A stretch of DNA of 64,000 nt from Paulinella micropora (lineage: Eukaryota; Cercozoa; Imbricatea; Euglyphida; Paulinellidae). Below, in pieces: positions 1-8,258 of this stretch. Position numbers and translations under genes: made by a program. Below the pieces are notes generated by a model. That model had not been told where the DNA came from. It saw nothing but the letters and a program-made list of their open reading frames with translations, and did no database searches. The stretch's first letter is position 1. Each line of letters starts with the position of its first letter. The DNA lies in assembly GCA_019918135.1 (NCBI GenBank), contig WBZZ01000869.1, forward strand, positions 121,001 through 185,000. Reading direction: 5' to 3'.

Positions 1-115
1 GGATGTTTCTTTGCGTGCAGAAGACCGCCGCCTAAAAAGAAAGGAAAGGCGGTTTGACGAAAAAAAAACGAACCGAAAAATCTTTCTCTGTCTGATTTTG
101 TGCTGCTTAGCAAAC

Positions 116-385
116 TTAGCAAAACAGGCACAGTACCTCATATGGGCTCAAAAAGGCTTTGGGTCCAATGCTCTGCCCTATGTCGGCCTGGGTTTTGGTC
201 CATGGAGCGCCAGCATTGGCTTGCAAGATGATGTCGTGCAGCACGGCGGCAAGGTCCTCGTGGCTCATGGTTTGTACTTTCTCAGCTCTCAGTGCGTCTA
301 TGGCCTGGTCCAGTGCGTTCATTTCTTGGAAACTCCAGAAGTTCGTGACAACCGTCTGCTCTGTGAAAACTCCGATCGCAACCAT
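116..385 (-). CDS. Hypothetical protein, probably a 3' exon or short gene
   Basis: An 89-residue frame from an ATG at 385 to a stop at 116. Its composition is protein-like, with an amphipathic stretch containing MNALDQAIDALRAEKVQTM, and it ends near SPYEVLCLFC. I recognise no family. Just upstream, reading on the minus strand, lies a long pyrimidine tract ending in ACGCAG at about 391-396, which looks like a 3' splice acceptor, so the coding part may begin at 390 as a downstream exon of a longer gene whose first exon I could not find. The overlapping plus-strand frame across the same bases looks like a shadow. Confidence 0.4.
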   Translation of the reverse strand: MVAIGVFTEQTVVTNFWSFQEMNALDQAIDALRAEKVQTMSHEDLAAVLHDIILQANAGAPWTKTQADIGQSIGPKAFLSPYEVLCLFC

Positions 386-399
386 TTCCGCTGCGTAAA

Positions 400-1262
400 A
401 AAAACAACCCCAACAGCTAGGCCAAAAAAACACACACACACACACGGGAGAGAGAAAGGCGCGAAAATGCACAACAACAAAAAAACAAAGAAGCGGGTAC
501 GAGAGAGCAAGAGAAAAAAACAGCTGCTGTGTCTAGGACAAAAAAAAAAGGTGATTTATGTCAAAGGCTACCTTGGCACAAAACCTTGTTAGAAAAAAGA
601 CGTCGGTGCGGCCCCTTCCCCCAACGAAACATCTGCCTCCGCTTCCATCCAGCGAAAACGGACTAAGAAGTTGGGGAGGGGGGGCCGGGCGCACAAGGGA
701 TTGCCCAGAGGGAGAAGAAAAAAGAACAGGGAGTGGGGGCCGCGGCCGGCCCCTCCCTTCTCTGACAAAACACTGGGGGGTGTTTGTTGGCAGGTGTTTC
801 GTTGGGGGGGGGGGGTCGGGCAGGCCCCAACGAAACATCTGCGCAGGGGGGGGGGGGGTGGCATCCCCCCGAAATTGAAGCGAGAGAGTAATTGTTCTTC
901 TCATGGACGAGGCTTAACTTGTAAAAAAAAAGCCTGTAACAATTAAAAAAAAATTGTCCCCCCCAAAAAAGCAAAGTTTTAATCTGCGACACAAACAAAA
1001 AAGAAATCCGCGGCGGGACACGCCCCCTCTCACACGCACCTCCCCCTCCTCTCACCAAATCCCACGCACCAGGTCCTCTCCTCTCACCAAATCCCACGCA
1101 CCTCCCCTCCTCTCACCAAATGTGGTCACCGCTTTCCCCCCCTCCCCTCCCCTCTGGCTTGCAAAGCAGGAAGGTTGATTTTTTGCCGCCTGTTGTGGTG
1201 TTGCTTTTTGTTAGAACGCCGCCCAGCCTCCCCTGCTCTCTCTCTCTCCCTTTGAAAGGCCG
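400..1262. other. Intergenic stretch rich in homopolymers
   Basis: No convincing gene. It contains repeated C/G runs of eight or more (about 800-860), purine-rich and A-rich blocks, and three near copies of the motif CTCACCAAATCCCACGCACC at about 1050-1120. The open frames here follow from low complexity and have unnatural proline/arginine composition. Confidence 0.5.
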
Positions 1263-2087
1263 CTAGAAACGGCGCGGCCCGGCGCTCAATTTAGCTTTCC
1301 AGTACGTGTCAATGTAGTTCGAATCAACCAAAAGGCCAAAGGGCTTCTGCGGGTCCTCTGGTTTCGTTAGGGCCTCCTTAAGCGCAGTGTTTTCTTTTAG
1401 CAAAGTGAGCAGGTGTGCGTGCGCCAAAAACGCCAGCTCGTCGCGCCAGGACCGTGCGTTATTGTCCACACGCGTGCGGGCCTTTATATAGCTTTGCCAG
1501 CCAGCTTCTTTGCTCTGGAACTCGCTGGGCCCCACGGTCGTCTCGTACCAAGCGTCCAGCGCGGTCCTCAGGATTTTCTGGTTGCTGCCGTGATTTTTCA
1601 TGATGCGATTAAGCGCATGGTACACGTAGACGCACTCGTTATACGCGACATGCACAAACGGCTTCTCTGGGTAACGCAAGTCAGGGTGCTTGCCACACCA
1701 GATATCCCCCGTCAGCGCGCGGTTTTGCAGCAGCAGGCGTTCTAGGCAAGGGCGCAGCCCGGCCTTGAACGCCCACTTGTCCAGCCTCGGAAGCATATCC
1801 AGCGCCGCGCCCAAATGTTGCCGGTCCTTACGCTCGATGGCGGACAGCATCGTCTGCACCAAAGAATGACATTCTTCCATGCGCTGGCACTTGGCACCTA
1901 CGAGCCTCTCGTACGTGTTGCAGACGAGCAGCAGGTAGTGCAGCAGGCCAAGTTTTCTTTGGGTTTCTGGCGGCCTCTCTGTCGGTAGCAGGACGTCCCC
2001 GTTACTCATAGCGTAAAAGTTAGGGTTCGTGGCGGTGCCTTGCTTTTTACTATTGGGCTGCAGGACCTCACGTTCCAGGCCCAACAT
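1263..2087 (-). CDS. Hypothetical protein (274 aa)
   Basis: A clean frame from an ATG at 2087 to TAG at 1263, about 274 residues. The protein is mostly helical in appearance, with many leucine/arginine helices (for example KLGLLHYLLLVCNTYERL and a KWAFKAGLRPCLERLLLQ segment) and no signal peptide or membrane segment. I do not recognise the family. It lies 69 bp downstream of another minus-strand gene (2157-2807) in the same orientation, so the two may be co-expressed. A TTG one codon further upstream is open, but the ATG is the natural start. Confidence 0.65.
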   Translation of the reverse strand: MLGLEREVLQPNSKKQGTATNPNFYAMSNGDVLLPTERPPETQRKLGLLHYLLLVCNTYERLVGAKCQRMEECHSLVQTMLSAIERKDRQHLGAALDMLPRLDKWAFKAGLRPCLERLLLQNRALTGDIWCGKHPDLRYPEKPFVHVAYNECVYVYHALNRIMKNHGSNQKILRTALDAWYETTVGPSEFQSKEAGWQSYIKARTRVDNNARSWRDELAFLAHAHLLTLLKENTALKEALTKPEDPQKPFGLLVDSNYIDTYWKAKLSAGPRRF

Positions 2088-2156
2088 CAAAAAATGCCTC
2101 TCGCTCCGGGAATGATCGCACGACCGGACAAAGATCGCGTAGGGCGATATGCAGGA

Positions 2157-2807
2157 TCACACGTAGTACTCAGTGTCAGAGCTTGCCAGCAGTGTCGGGA
2201 TGCTTGCTACCTGTTCGTACAGCCTCCGGACCAACTGCGTGTGCTCAAGGTCAGCCTTAAGCCAAGACAATAGGTTCGTTGATCCGTAGTGCTCCGTTTC
2301 CTGCAACAGGAGCAGGTGCGGGGGGCTCCACGCGTTAACCTGCATCACGGACTCGATCACCGCGAGGACCGATGCCTTAGCCTTGTCAAAAACTGTCTTC
2401 GGGACGTCGTTCGCCGCTTTGTACTCGGACCCCTCGATTATCTTTTGCAGAGTCCGTAGGAGCTCCTTGGTCCTTGCGTCCAGTTCCTCGCTGCCGTGTC
2501 TCAACAGCCAAGCGAAATTGTAAGTGCGTGGCACGGCGGGCGGCATTTGTTGGGCGTCTCGCGCCTGCCGCTCCAGCGCGCCCTTTAAGCCAGAAACTGC
2601 GACACTATTCACGCTGTAAAAACGGATGCCAAAGGCCCTGTTGCCTTTTTCGTCGACCAAGAGCAGGTGCTGCCGCGTCACGTGCACCTCGACGGGGCAC
2701 TTGTTCTGGTTAAATTCGGTAGTTACCTTCGTTAGCAGCGCCTGGAAGCCGGTTAATTCCGTGCTTGGCCGGCCTTGTACGACATTAGACCACTTCTTGC
2801 CGCTCAT
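2157..2807 (-). CDS. Hypothetical protein (216 aa)
   Basis: A frame from an ATG at 2807 (MSGKKWSNVVQG) to TGA at 2157. The N-terminal 70 residues alternate beta-like segments (CPVEVHVTRQHLLLVDEKGN, then AFGIRFYSVNSVAVSG); this is compatible with a small beta domain such as a PH/PTB-like fold, but that is only an impression. The remainder is helical. The frame stays open upstream into poly-G/proline DNA that is not coding-like, which supports the ATG chosen. Same strand as the gene at 1263-2087. Confidence 0.6.
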   Translation of the reverse strand: MSGKKWSNVVQGRPSTELTGFQALLTKVTTEFNQNKCPVEVHVTRQHLLLVDEKGNRAFGIRFYSVNSVAVSGLKGALERQARDAQQMPPAVPRTYNFAWLLRHGSEELDARTKELLRTLQKIIEGSEYKAANDVPKTVFDKAKASVLAVIESVMQVNAWSPPHLLLLQETEHYGSTNLLSWLKADLEHTQLVRRLYEQVASIPTLLASSDTEYYV

Positions 2808-3139
2808 CCGCAAAAACACGATGGTTCCTTTATTAGGCTTTTTTATTCTTAAGGTACAGCAGAAAAAAGAGAGAGAGAGAGAAAACAAAAAGAGGGGAAT
2901 AAATGGAGAAATGGAGAGGGGGGCCAACTGGTTGGCACCTCCCTCTCCATTTCTTCCCCCACTTGCCCAGCCATTTCCGAGCCCCCCTCCCCCCCCCCCC
3001 CAAGTTCTTTTTTTTGATCCGGTCCATCCGGCACGAAGGGGGGGGACGGGGGGAGGAGGGGGGGGGGGAGGGGTGCGCACGGGGTTAGAAGAAAAGCAGG
3101 CGCGCCGTGTTGTGTGCGATGGCGCGGCGGGACGGCTCG
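2808..3139. other. Intergenic low-complexity stretch
   Basis: A GA-rich run (2865-2885) followed by long poly-C and poly-G tracts with G-run clusters at about 3035-3075. No gene seen; the frames on both strands are compositionally implausible. Confidence 0.5.
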
Positions 3140-4071
3140 TTAGCCTTCACGGGCCCATGCGTTCTCCCGTTCCAGTGTTTCTAGTTCTTCAGGACTGAAG
3201 TCGTTTTCGATATCAAAGGTCTTTCGGATCTGCTCGGGCGTCTGGCCCTTGAGCATGCTCGCAATCTTTGTACATGCGAGCAGCAGCAGTGGTTCGATTT
3301 CCAGGTAGTTCGCGGCCTGGCACACACACACACACGCCCCAAAAAAAGAGAATAAAAAAACAAACGCGACGGATGCGCCGTCTTGTCCACCCTCTCCCTT
3401 TCCCCCCTCCACTCCCTATCCTTTTGGCTTTTGGGACGGGCAGGACTGCGAAAAAAAACAAACCACAAAAAAAGAAAGAAAAAAAAAGAAACAGACACAA
3501 GAGAGAGAGAGAGAGAAGGAAGGACCAGAGTTAGCTTGAATAACATCGGCTGCTTTACATCGATGAAGTTAGCGTACTCTGGACCCACTAGTTCGACCAG
3601 GTTGACGCTCTTGATCTGTTTTTCAATTTCCTTCATTTCTGTCTCGCTGTAGAGCTTCATGAAGTCGACTACTTTCTTCAGGGTCGCCATATCCTCCAGA
3701 TACAGCGCTATACGATAATATTCTTTGCCATCTTTGTCGGTCTCGACGTCCTTGTCGTCTCCATCTACTATACGACTGACTAGTTTAGATATATTGGCCT
3801 TCGCTAAGGACACACTTACCGTCCCTCCGGTTTCCTGCTTTCCTGCTGCCGTCCTTCCGGCTCCCTTCTTTCCTGCTGCCGTCCTACCGGCTTCCTTCTT
3901 TCCTGCTGCCGACGTTCCGGCTGCATTCTTTCCTGCTGCCGCCCTTGCTGCTTTCCTCTCCTCTTCTGTTATCAACTCTCTTTCGGTAATGCTGAATATC
4001 ACTGTTTTTTCTGTGTCATGGTCATTTTCGTCTGGGCTCGTAGCTTCTTGCTTCTTCTCTCGCTTGGACAT
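3140..4071 (-). CDS. SKP1: SKP1-like protein, spliced (two exons)
   Basis: Adaptor subunit of SCF ubiquitin ligases, which joins cullin to F-box proteins. Exon 1 runs 4071-3526 from the ATG of MSKREKK; exon 2 runs 3316-3140 and ends REG-TAA. Joining the exons gives a spliced product of about 240 residues whose C-terminal half follows the SKP1 plan: a BTB-like region ending in an LF-K-L core, then the [15 protein letters not shown] helix, the [19 protein letters not shown] motif and a final tryptophan-containing tail. The N-terminus carries an unusual lysine/alanine/glycine insertion encoded by a 33-bp tandem repeat (about 3830-3950). It is longer than ordinary SKP1 (about 160 aa) because of this insertion. 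Its likely partners are the F-box-like proteins elsewhere in the window. Confidence 0.88.
3317..3525 (-). other. Spliceosomal-type intron in the SKP1-like gene
   Basis: On the minus strand the intervening 209 bp begin GTCCTT and end in a TG-rich/pyrimidine stretch followed by GTGCCAG. Removing them in phase 0 restores the SKP1 core across the junction (FKLTL joined to AANYL). Read through, the same DNA gives a serine/leucine/phenylalanine-rich, non-protein-like translation. Confidence 0.8.
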
Positions 4072-4622
4072 TTTTTTTTGCGCCACCAAAGACCTCGACC
4101 CCCTGAGAGAGAAAGCGGGAAAAAACGATTTCTGCTACTAAAGTTGTGAAACTTAGTTTTGAAAAAAGGTTCTCAAAAAGCGTGCAAAAATCAGAGTTAA
4201 GAAGAAAAAAGGCCGCGGAGGGTCCCGGGGTGGGGGGGGGGGGAACGGAAAGCGAAATTTCTCCCAAAGAGGAGGAGGGTGTAAGGGCAAAGGTAGGGAG
4301 CGCCAATTCGGACCCAACCAACTTCCAACCCTCTTTCTTCCGCTCTTTCCCCCCCCCCCCCGCCTCCTTTTCTCACCACACACACACAAAAGAAAGCCGG
4401 CCCCCCCCCGATTTCCAATTCATTTCCAATGCCCCCTTTTTTTTCTTTTCGTCGTGTTTGTTTGTTTTTTCTTGTTGGCAGCCTCGGCCCCCCCCCCCCT
4501 CCCGACTCCCGTTGGCGCAACCCCCTCCCCCCTTTTCCTTTTTCTCCCGGGGGGGGGGAAGACCCCCCCTGCGTAAATATGAATTAGAAAAGAAAGGGGA
4601 CAGCTACCTTGTGCGAAGAAGA

Positions 4623-5342
4623 ATGGCCGGCCCGCTTGAAGCCCGTAAAGATAACTGGCTGGGCCAGAATGCCAAGAAATTTAAGAAACTCTTTCCCGAA
4701 TCTTGGAAAAGGGCTTCGGTATGTCTACAGGCACAAAGGCCGGACGTTCTCTTAGATGGGCAGAACGATACGGAGTTGGGCAAGATAGTACGTCTCTATC
4801 TGGGCAAGCACGGACAGAGCAGCCTTGGCGTCTTTCTTACGGGTGTGTACGAGACAGAGCAGGTGGCTGCCCCCAAAACAGCCCCAGGCGCAACGGGAAT
4901 TTCAACACCAGAGGATGGCGAAGGAAAACACAACAAAGGCCCCACTGCTGCTCGGACGAGTTCAGCAAGACAAAAGGCTGCAGAAACCAAGAGATACACG
5001 GTTAATAACTTCCTTCAGGGTGCGATCGACAATTCTAGAGCCAATGAAGACTACATCGAGTATGATATACTAACACGTTTTGTGGAATCCCATGGCACCA
5101 ACGGTCTGGTGTTGACACAGCAAGAAAAGTACTCAGACGACACTGATCGCAATATTGAGTGGAATGGTACATTAATCGACAGATTAATGGACAGTGTTGA
5201 TCCTGTGTCAAGTTCATTCGACGTTTGGGCAAAAAGACTACATAAGACGCTATTTGATACTGACAAAAGAGCAGTGCGCTTATACGTCGTCCCCGTGAGA
5301 AGCGACGAATTACCAGTGCAATATGATGCCTCCCTGAGATGA
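4623..5342 (+). CDS. Hypothetical protein (239 aa)
   Basis: Begins at an ATG at 4623 (MAGPLEARKDNWLG) and ends with TGA at 5340-5342. The open frame extends far upstream but only through poly-C/phenylalanine-proline DNA, so the ATG after the purine-rich leader is preferred. The N-terminal 80 residues are basic and well mixed; a central linker is rich in K, T, A and E; the C-terminal 110 residues are acidic with aromatic and beta-like segments (IEYDILTRFVESHGTNGLV). No family recognised. Confidence 0.6.
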   Translation: MAGPLEARKDNWLGQNAKKFKKLFPESWKRASVCLQAQRPDVLLDGQNDTELGKIVRLYLGKHGQSSLGVFLTGVYETEQVAAPKTAPGATGISTPEDGEGKHNKGPTAARTSSARQKAAETKRYTVNNFLQGAIDNSRANEDYIEYDILTRFVESHGTNGLVLTQQEKYSDDTDRNIEWNGTLIDRLMDSVDPVSSSFDVWAKRLHKTLFDTDKRAVRLYVVPVRSDELPVQYDASLR

Positions 5343-5406
5343 GTCGGGGGCGCGCACTAATTTTCTTTTTTGTGTCTCCCCTTGGGCTAACCGGGGGAGG
5401 CTAGGT

Positions 5407-5616
5407 GTGAACAGAAAAAAAAACGCCTCTGCGAAAACCAGTCAACAACCACCACAACGAAAAAAGCGATTTTGTAAAACCAAACCTGTCAAAGACACAA
5501 ATGGTACTGTCAGTCAGAAAGAAGAGGAGGCCAACAACCTTGGCGACAAAGCCTCTGTGAGCAGGTGGTCGATGACACTACCAACACTTAAAAAAAAACG
5601 GATTTTCAGTCTCTAA
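5407..5616 (+). CDS. Small lysine-rich open frame, doubtful
   Basis: A 69-residue lysine-rich frame that opens 64 bp after the preceding gene and ends in TAA at 5614-5616. It might be a 3' exon of the upstream gene or a small basic protein. The biased composition (K, T, Q) in an A-rich background makes chance likely. Confidence 0.2.
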   Translation: MNRKKNASAKTSQQPPQRKKRFCKTKPVKDTNGTVSQKEEEANNLGDKASVSRWSMTLPTLKKKRIFSL

Positions 5617-5852
5617 CGTGCAGGCTGTATTTTATTATTATTATTAAATTGTGACAAAATAATTTTTTTTTACTGATAAGTGTGTTACATCACAAATTGG
5701 TTGGAGCCAGGCGCTGTCTTTTTAAATTGCTCAGATTTCCTTCTATAGGTTATTTGCACCTCTGTTGTTCGATAAAGACAACATGTGGAAAAGGTCCTCT
5801 GCCACTAAAGAAAGGAGAGCAATGTACGAGTTGTTTGTCGTGTTTGTTTTTT

Positions 5853-6215
5853 TTACGTGCGAACTAAATCAAGCAAGTGGGGATGCTTTTGCCAGAAGTC
5901 GTACATTTCCTCCCAGACATTTTCTCGAACGTGCCGGGCTTCACTAGGCCTTTATATTCCAACCATTTGCCGGGCCCCAGCTCCTTCCTCGATTAAACTG
6001 AACGAATATGGGCCTCCATTGCGGCTGAGCCGGCGCTCTCCTTTGCCTTCTTTGCCTTCTTTGCCTCCTTTTCCTTCTTCGTAGCAGCGCGTGTTTTGAT
6101 ACCCTTGGGTAGGTTCGAAAGCTCAAGTTTCTAGGCACGCATCCTCCTGTTTCGGCCATGAGAAACTTCTTCATTCGCGGCGGCATTGCCTGCATAAATA
6201 AGAACATCAAATGAC
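5853..6215 (-). pseudogene. Fragmented coding region (broken or multi-exon gene)
   Basis: Three protein-like stretches in different minus-strand frames. An ATG-led basic segment follows a good splice-acceptor-like sequence (TTATTTATGCAG, about 6190-6200). A lysine/alanine-rich segment containing KKEKEAKKAKKAKES lies in another frame and stops at about 5990-6000. A final segment, ENVWEEMYDFWQKHPHLL, ends in TAA at 5853-5855. No single frame joins them and no family is recognisable. It could be a decayed gene, a set of short exons, or a gene broken by indels. Confidence 0.3.
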
Positions 6216-6319
6216 AGCAAAAGCTTTTTTGTTTTTTCACGGTTGACAGTTACAAAGCTAGACAATAAACAGGATTTCGTGGATGAATAAGAATCCATAG
6301 AATAAAAAGAGATAGAATA

Positions 6320-7195
6320 GATAGAACATGAAACACACATACACATGCGCAAACATAGACAACTTGCACACACAATCACACAAACACACACACACAATAA
6401 ACAAACCCTGCACACGAACACACACACAAACATACACACACAATAAACAAACCCTGCACACGAACACACACACAAACACCCAACCTTTTGCACACAAACA
6501 CTCACACACGCCTGTACACACACACAAACACACACAAACACACACACACAAACACACACACAAACACCCAACCTTTCGCACACACACACAAACACACACA
6601 CAAACACACACCCAAACACTTAGCCTTTCGCACACAAACACACACGCAAACACACACGCAAACACACACGCAAACACACACGCAAACACACACGCAAACA
6701 CAAACACACAAACACTTAGCCTTTCGCACACAAACACACACACAAACACACACGCAAACACCCAACCTTTCGCACACAAACACACACACAAACACACACG
6801 CAAACACCCAACCTTTCGCACACAAACACACAAACACCCAACCTTTCGCACACAAACACAAAACACACACCCAAACACACAAACACTCAACCTTTCGCAC
6901 ACAAACACACACACGCAAACACACACGCACAAACACACACACAAACACACATCCAAACACACAAACACCCAACCTTTCGCACCCAAACACACATCCCAAC
7001 ACACACGCACAAACACACACACACACACACACACACACCCAAACACACAAACACCCAACCTTTCGCACACAAACACACACAAACACACACGCAAACACAC
7101 ACGCACAAACACACAAACACCCAACCTTTCGCACACAAACACACACCCAAACACACACAAACACACACGCACAAACACACACGATACAACATTTA
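6320..7195. repeat. CA-rich minisatellite, left arm of island 1
   Basis: About 0.9 kb of ACAC/CAAACACACA sequence with a higher-order unit marked by the recurring block CCCAACCTTTCGCACAC (more than ten copies). The long open frames on both strands (histidine/threonine on plus, cysteine/valine on minus) are by-products of the dinucleotide repeat and are not annotated as genes. Confidence 0.9.
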
Positions 7196-7234
7196 TGCGT
7201 CCCACAGGGCAAGAACCGAGTAAAATGGCTTTTT

Positions 7235-7535
7235 TTATTGGTGGAAGAGGGGGGCCCACACAACCCATTGGTTTTGCCCAATTCTGCCAACATTAAGTTT
7301 GCGCAATGGCGAGCCCATTGTGCGCCTCAATGGGCTTTTCGGCATCGCAGGTCCTGCCCCCCCTCCCCTTCCCCTCCTTTTAACCATTGAGCTGCCCAAT
7401 GGTGCCCCTTTTTCGACTGCGCGCGAATTTCGAAAAAGGGCCCCATTGGGCAACTCAATGGTGGCCAAAAAGAGCCCCATTGTGCGAGTCAATGGTGGCC
7501 AAAAAAGGCGCCGGCCCCCTCTCCCCTCCCTTATG
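7235..7535. repeat. CATTG/CAATG palindromic core of island 1
   Basis: Repeated short inverted words of the type CCCATTGGGC and GACTCAATGGTGGCC, bounded by G-rich and C-rich runs. The same words recur in the cores at about 14735, 26460 and 45930, always between dinucleotide arrays. Confidence 0.75.
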
Positions 7536-7614
7536 TTGGGCCTGTGACGACATAACCTACAGGCTGCTTGTTTCGAGTGCCGTCTTATGAAGGGTGTCAT
7601 TTTAGTCTCATTTT

Positions 7615-8080
7615 GTGTGCTTGTGAAGGTGTGTGTGTGTATGTATGTGTGTGTGTTATGCTGTGTAAAAATCTTAAGTGTGTAAAAGCCTTGTATACGC
7701 GTGTCAAAGTGTCGTCCTGCGTGTATGTCTGTGTGTGTGTCGTGTCGGTGTACAAACCTTGTGTGGTGTCGTGTGTATGTGTGGGTGTGTGCATGTGTGT
7801 GTGTACAGGCGTGTGTACAGGCGTGTGTACAGGCGTGTGTACAGGTGTGTGTGTACAGGTGTGTGTGTACAGGTGTGTGTGTACAGGTGTGTGTGTGTAC
7901 AGGTGTGTGTGTACAGGCGTGTGTACAGGCGTGTGTGTGAGTGTATGTGAGTGTATGTGTGTACAGGCGTGTGTGTGAGTGTATGTGAGTGTATGTGTGA
8001 GTGTATGTGCGAGTATATGTGTGTACAGGCGTGTGTGTTCCCAAAGTATTGTCTTGGGAATGTGTGTGTGTGTACATGTC
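7615..8080. repeat. TG-rich minisatellite, right arm of island 1
   Basis: A TG array with the unit GTGTGTACAGGC/T repeated many times (7800-7960) and a second unit, GAGTGTATGT. It is the inverse dinucleotide of the left arm, so the whole island is roughly an inverted repeat. It ends about 180 bp before the next gene. Confidence 0.9.
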
Positions 8081-8258
8081 TCGTGCGCAACCCCCCCGTA
8101 AGTATCCTAGATGTCGGGGGAAATCAAACGCGCGTACAATCTGTAGAAGTTTCACTCTACATTCTGACTTCATGCTCTTTTTTTTTTCTTTCGACTCTCT
8201 GTCTCTCTCCTTTTTTTTCCTCTTGTAGTCGCACAAACTGTGTGTTTTTTAGGTCAGC

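Noticed and set aside
2157-3080. N-terminal extension of the gene at 2157 into the poly-G region
   Set aside because: The added residues are proline, glycine and serine runs from homopolymers; the ATG at 2807 begins normal composition.
6258-7296. Very long cysteine/valine and histidine/threonine frames across the CA/TG arrays (also at 7568-8236, 14914-15468, 44253-46005)
   Set aside because: They are open only because a dinucleotide repeat with few stops is read in any frame; composition is not protein-like.
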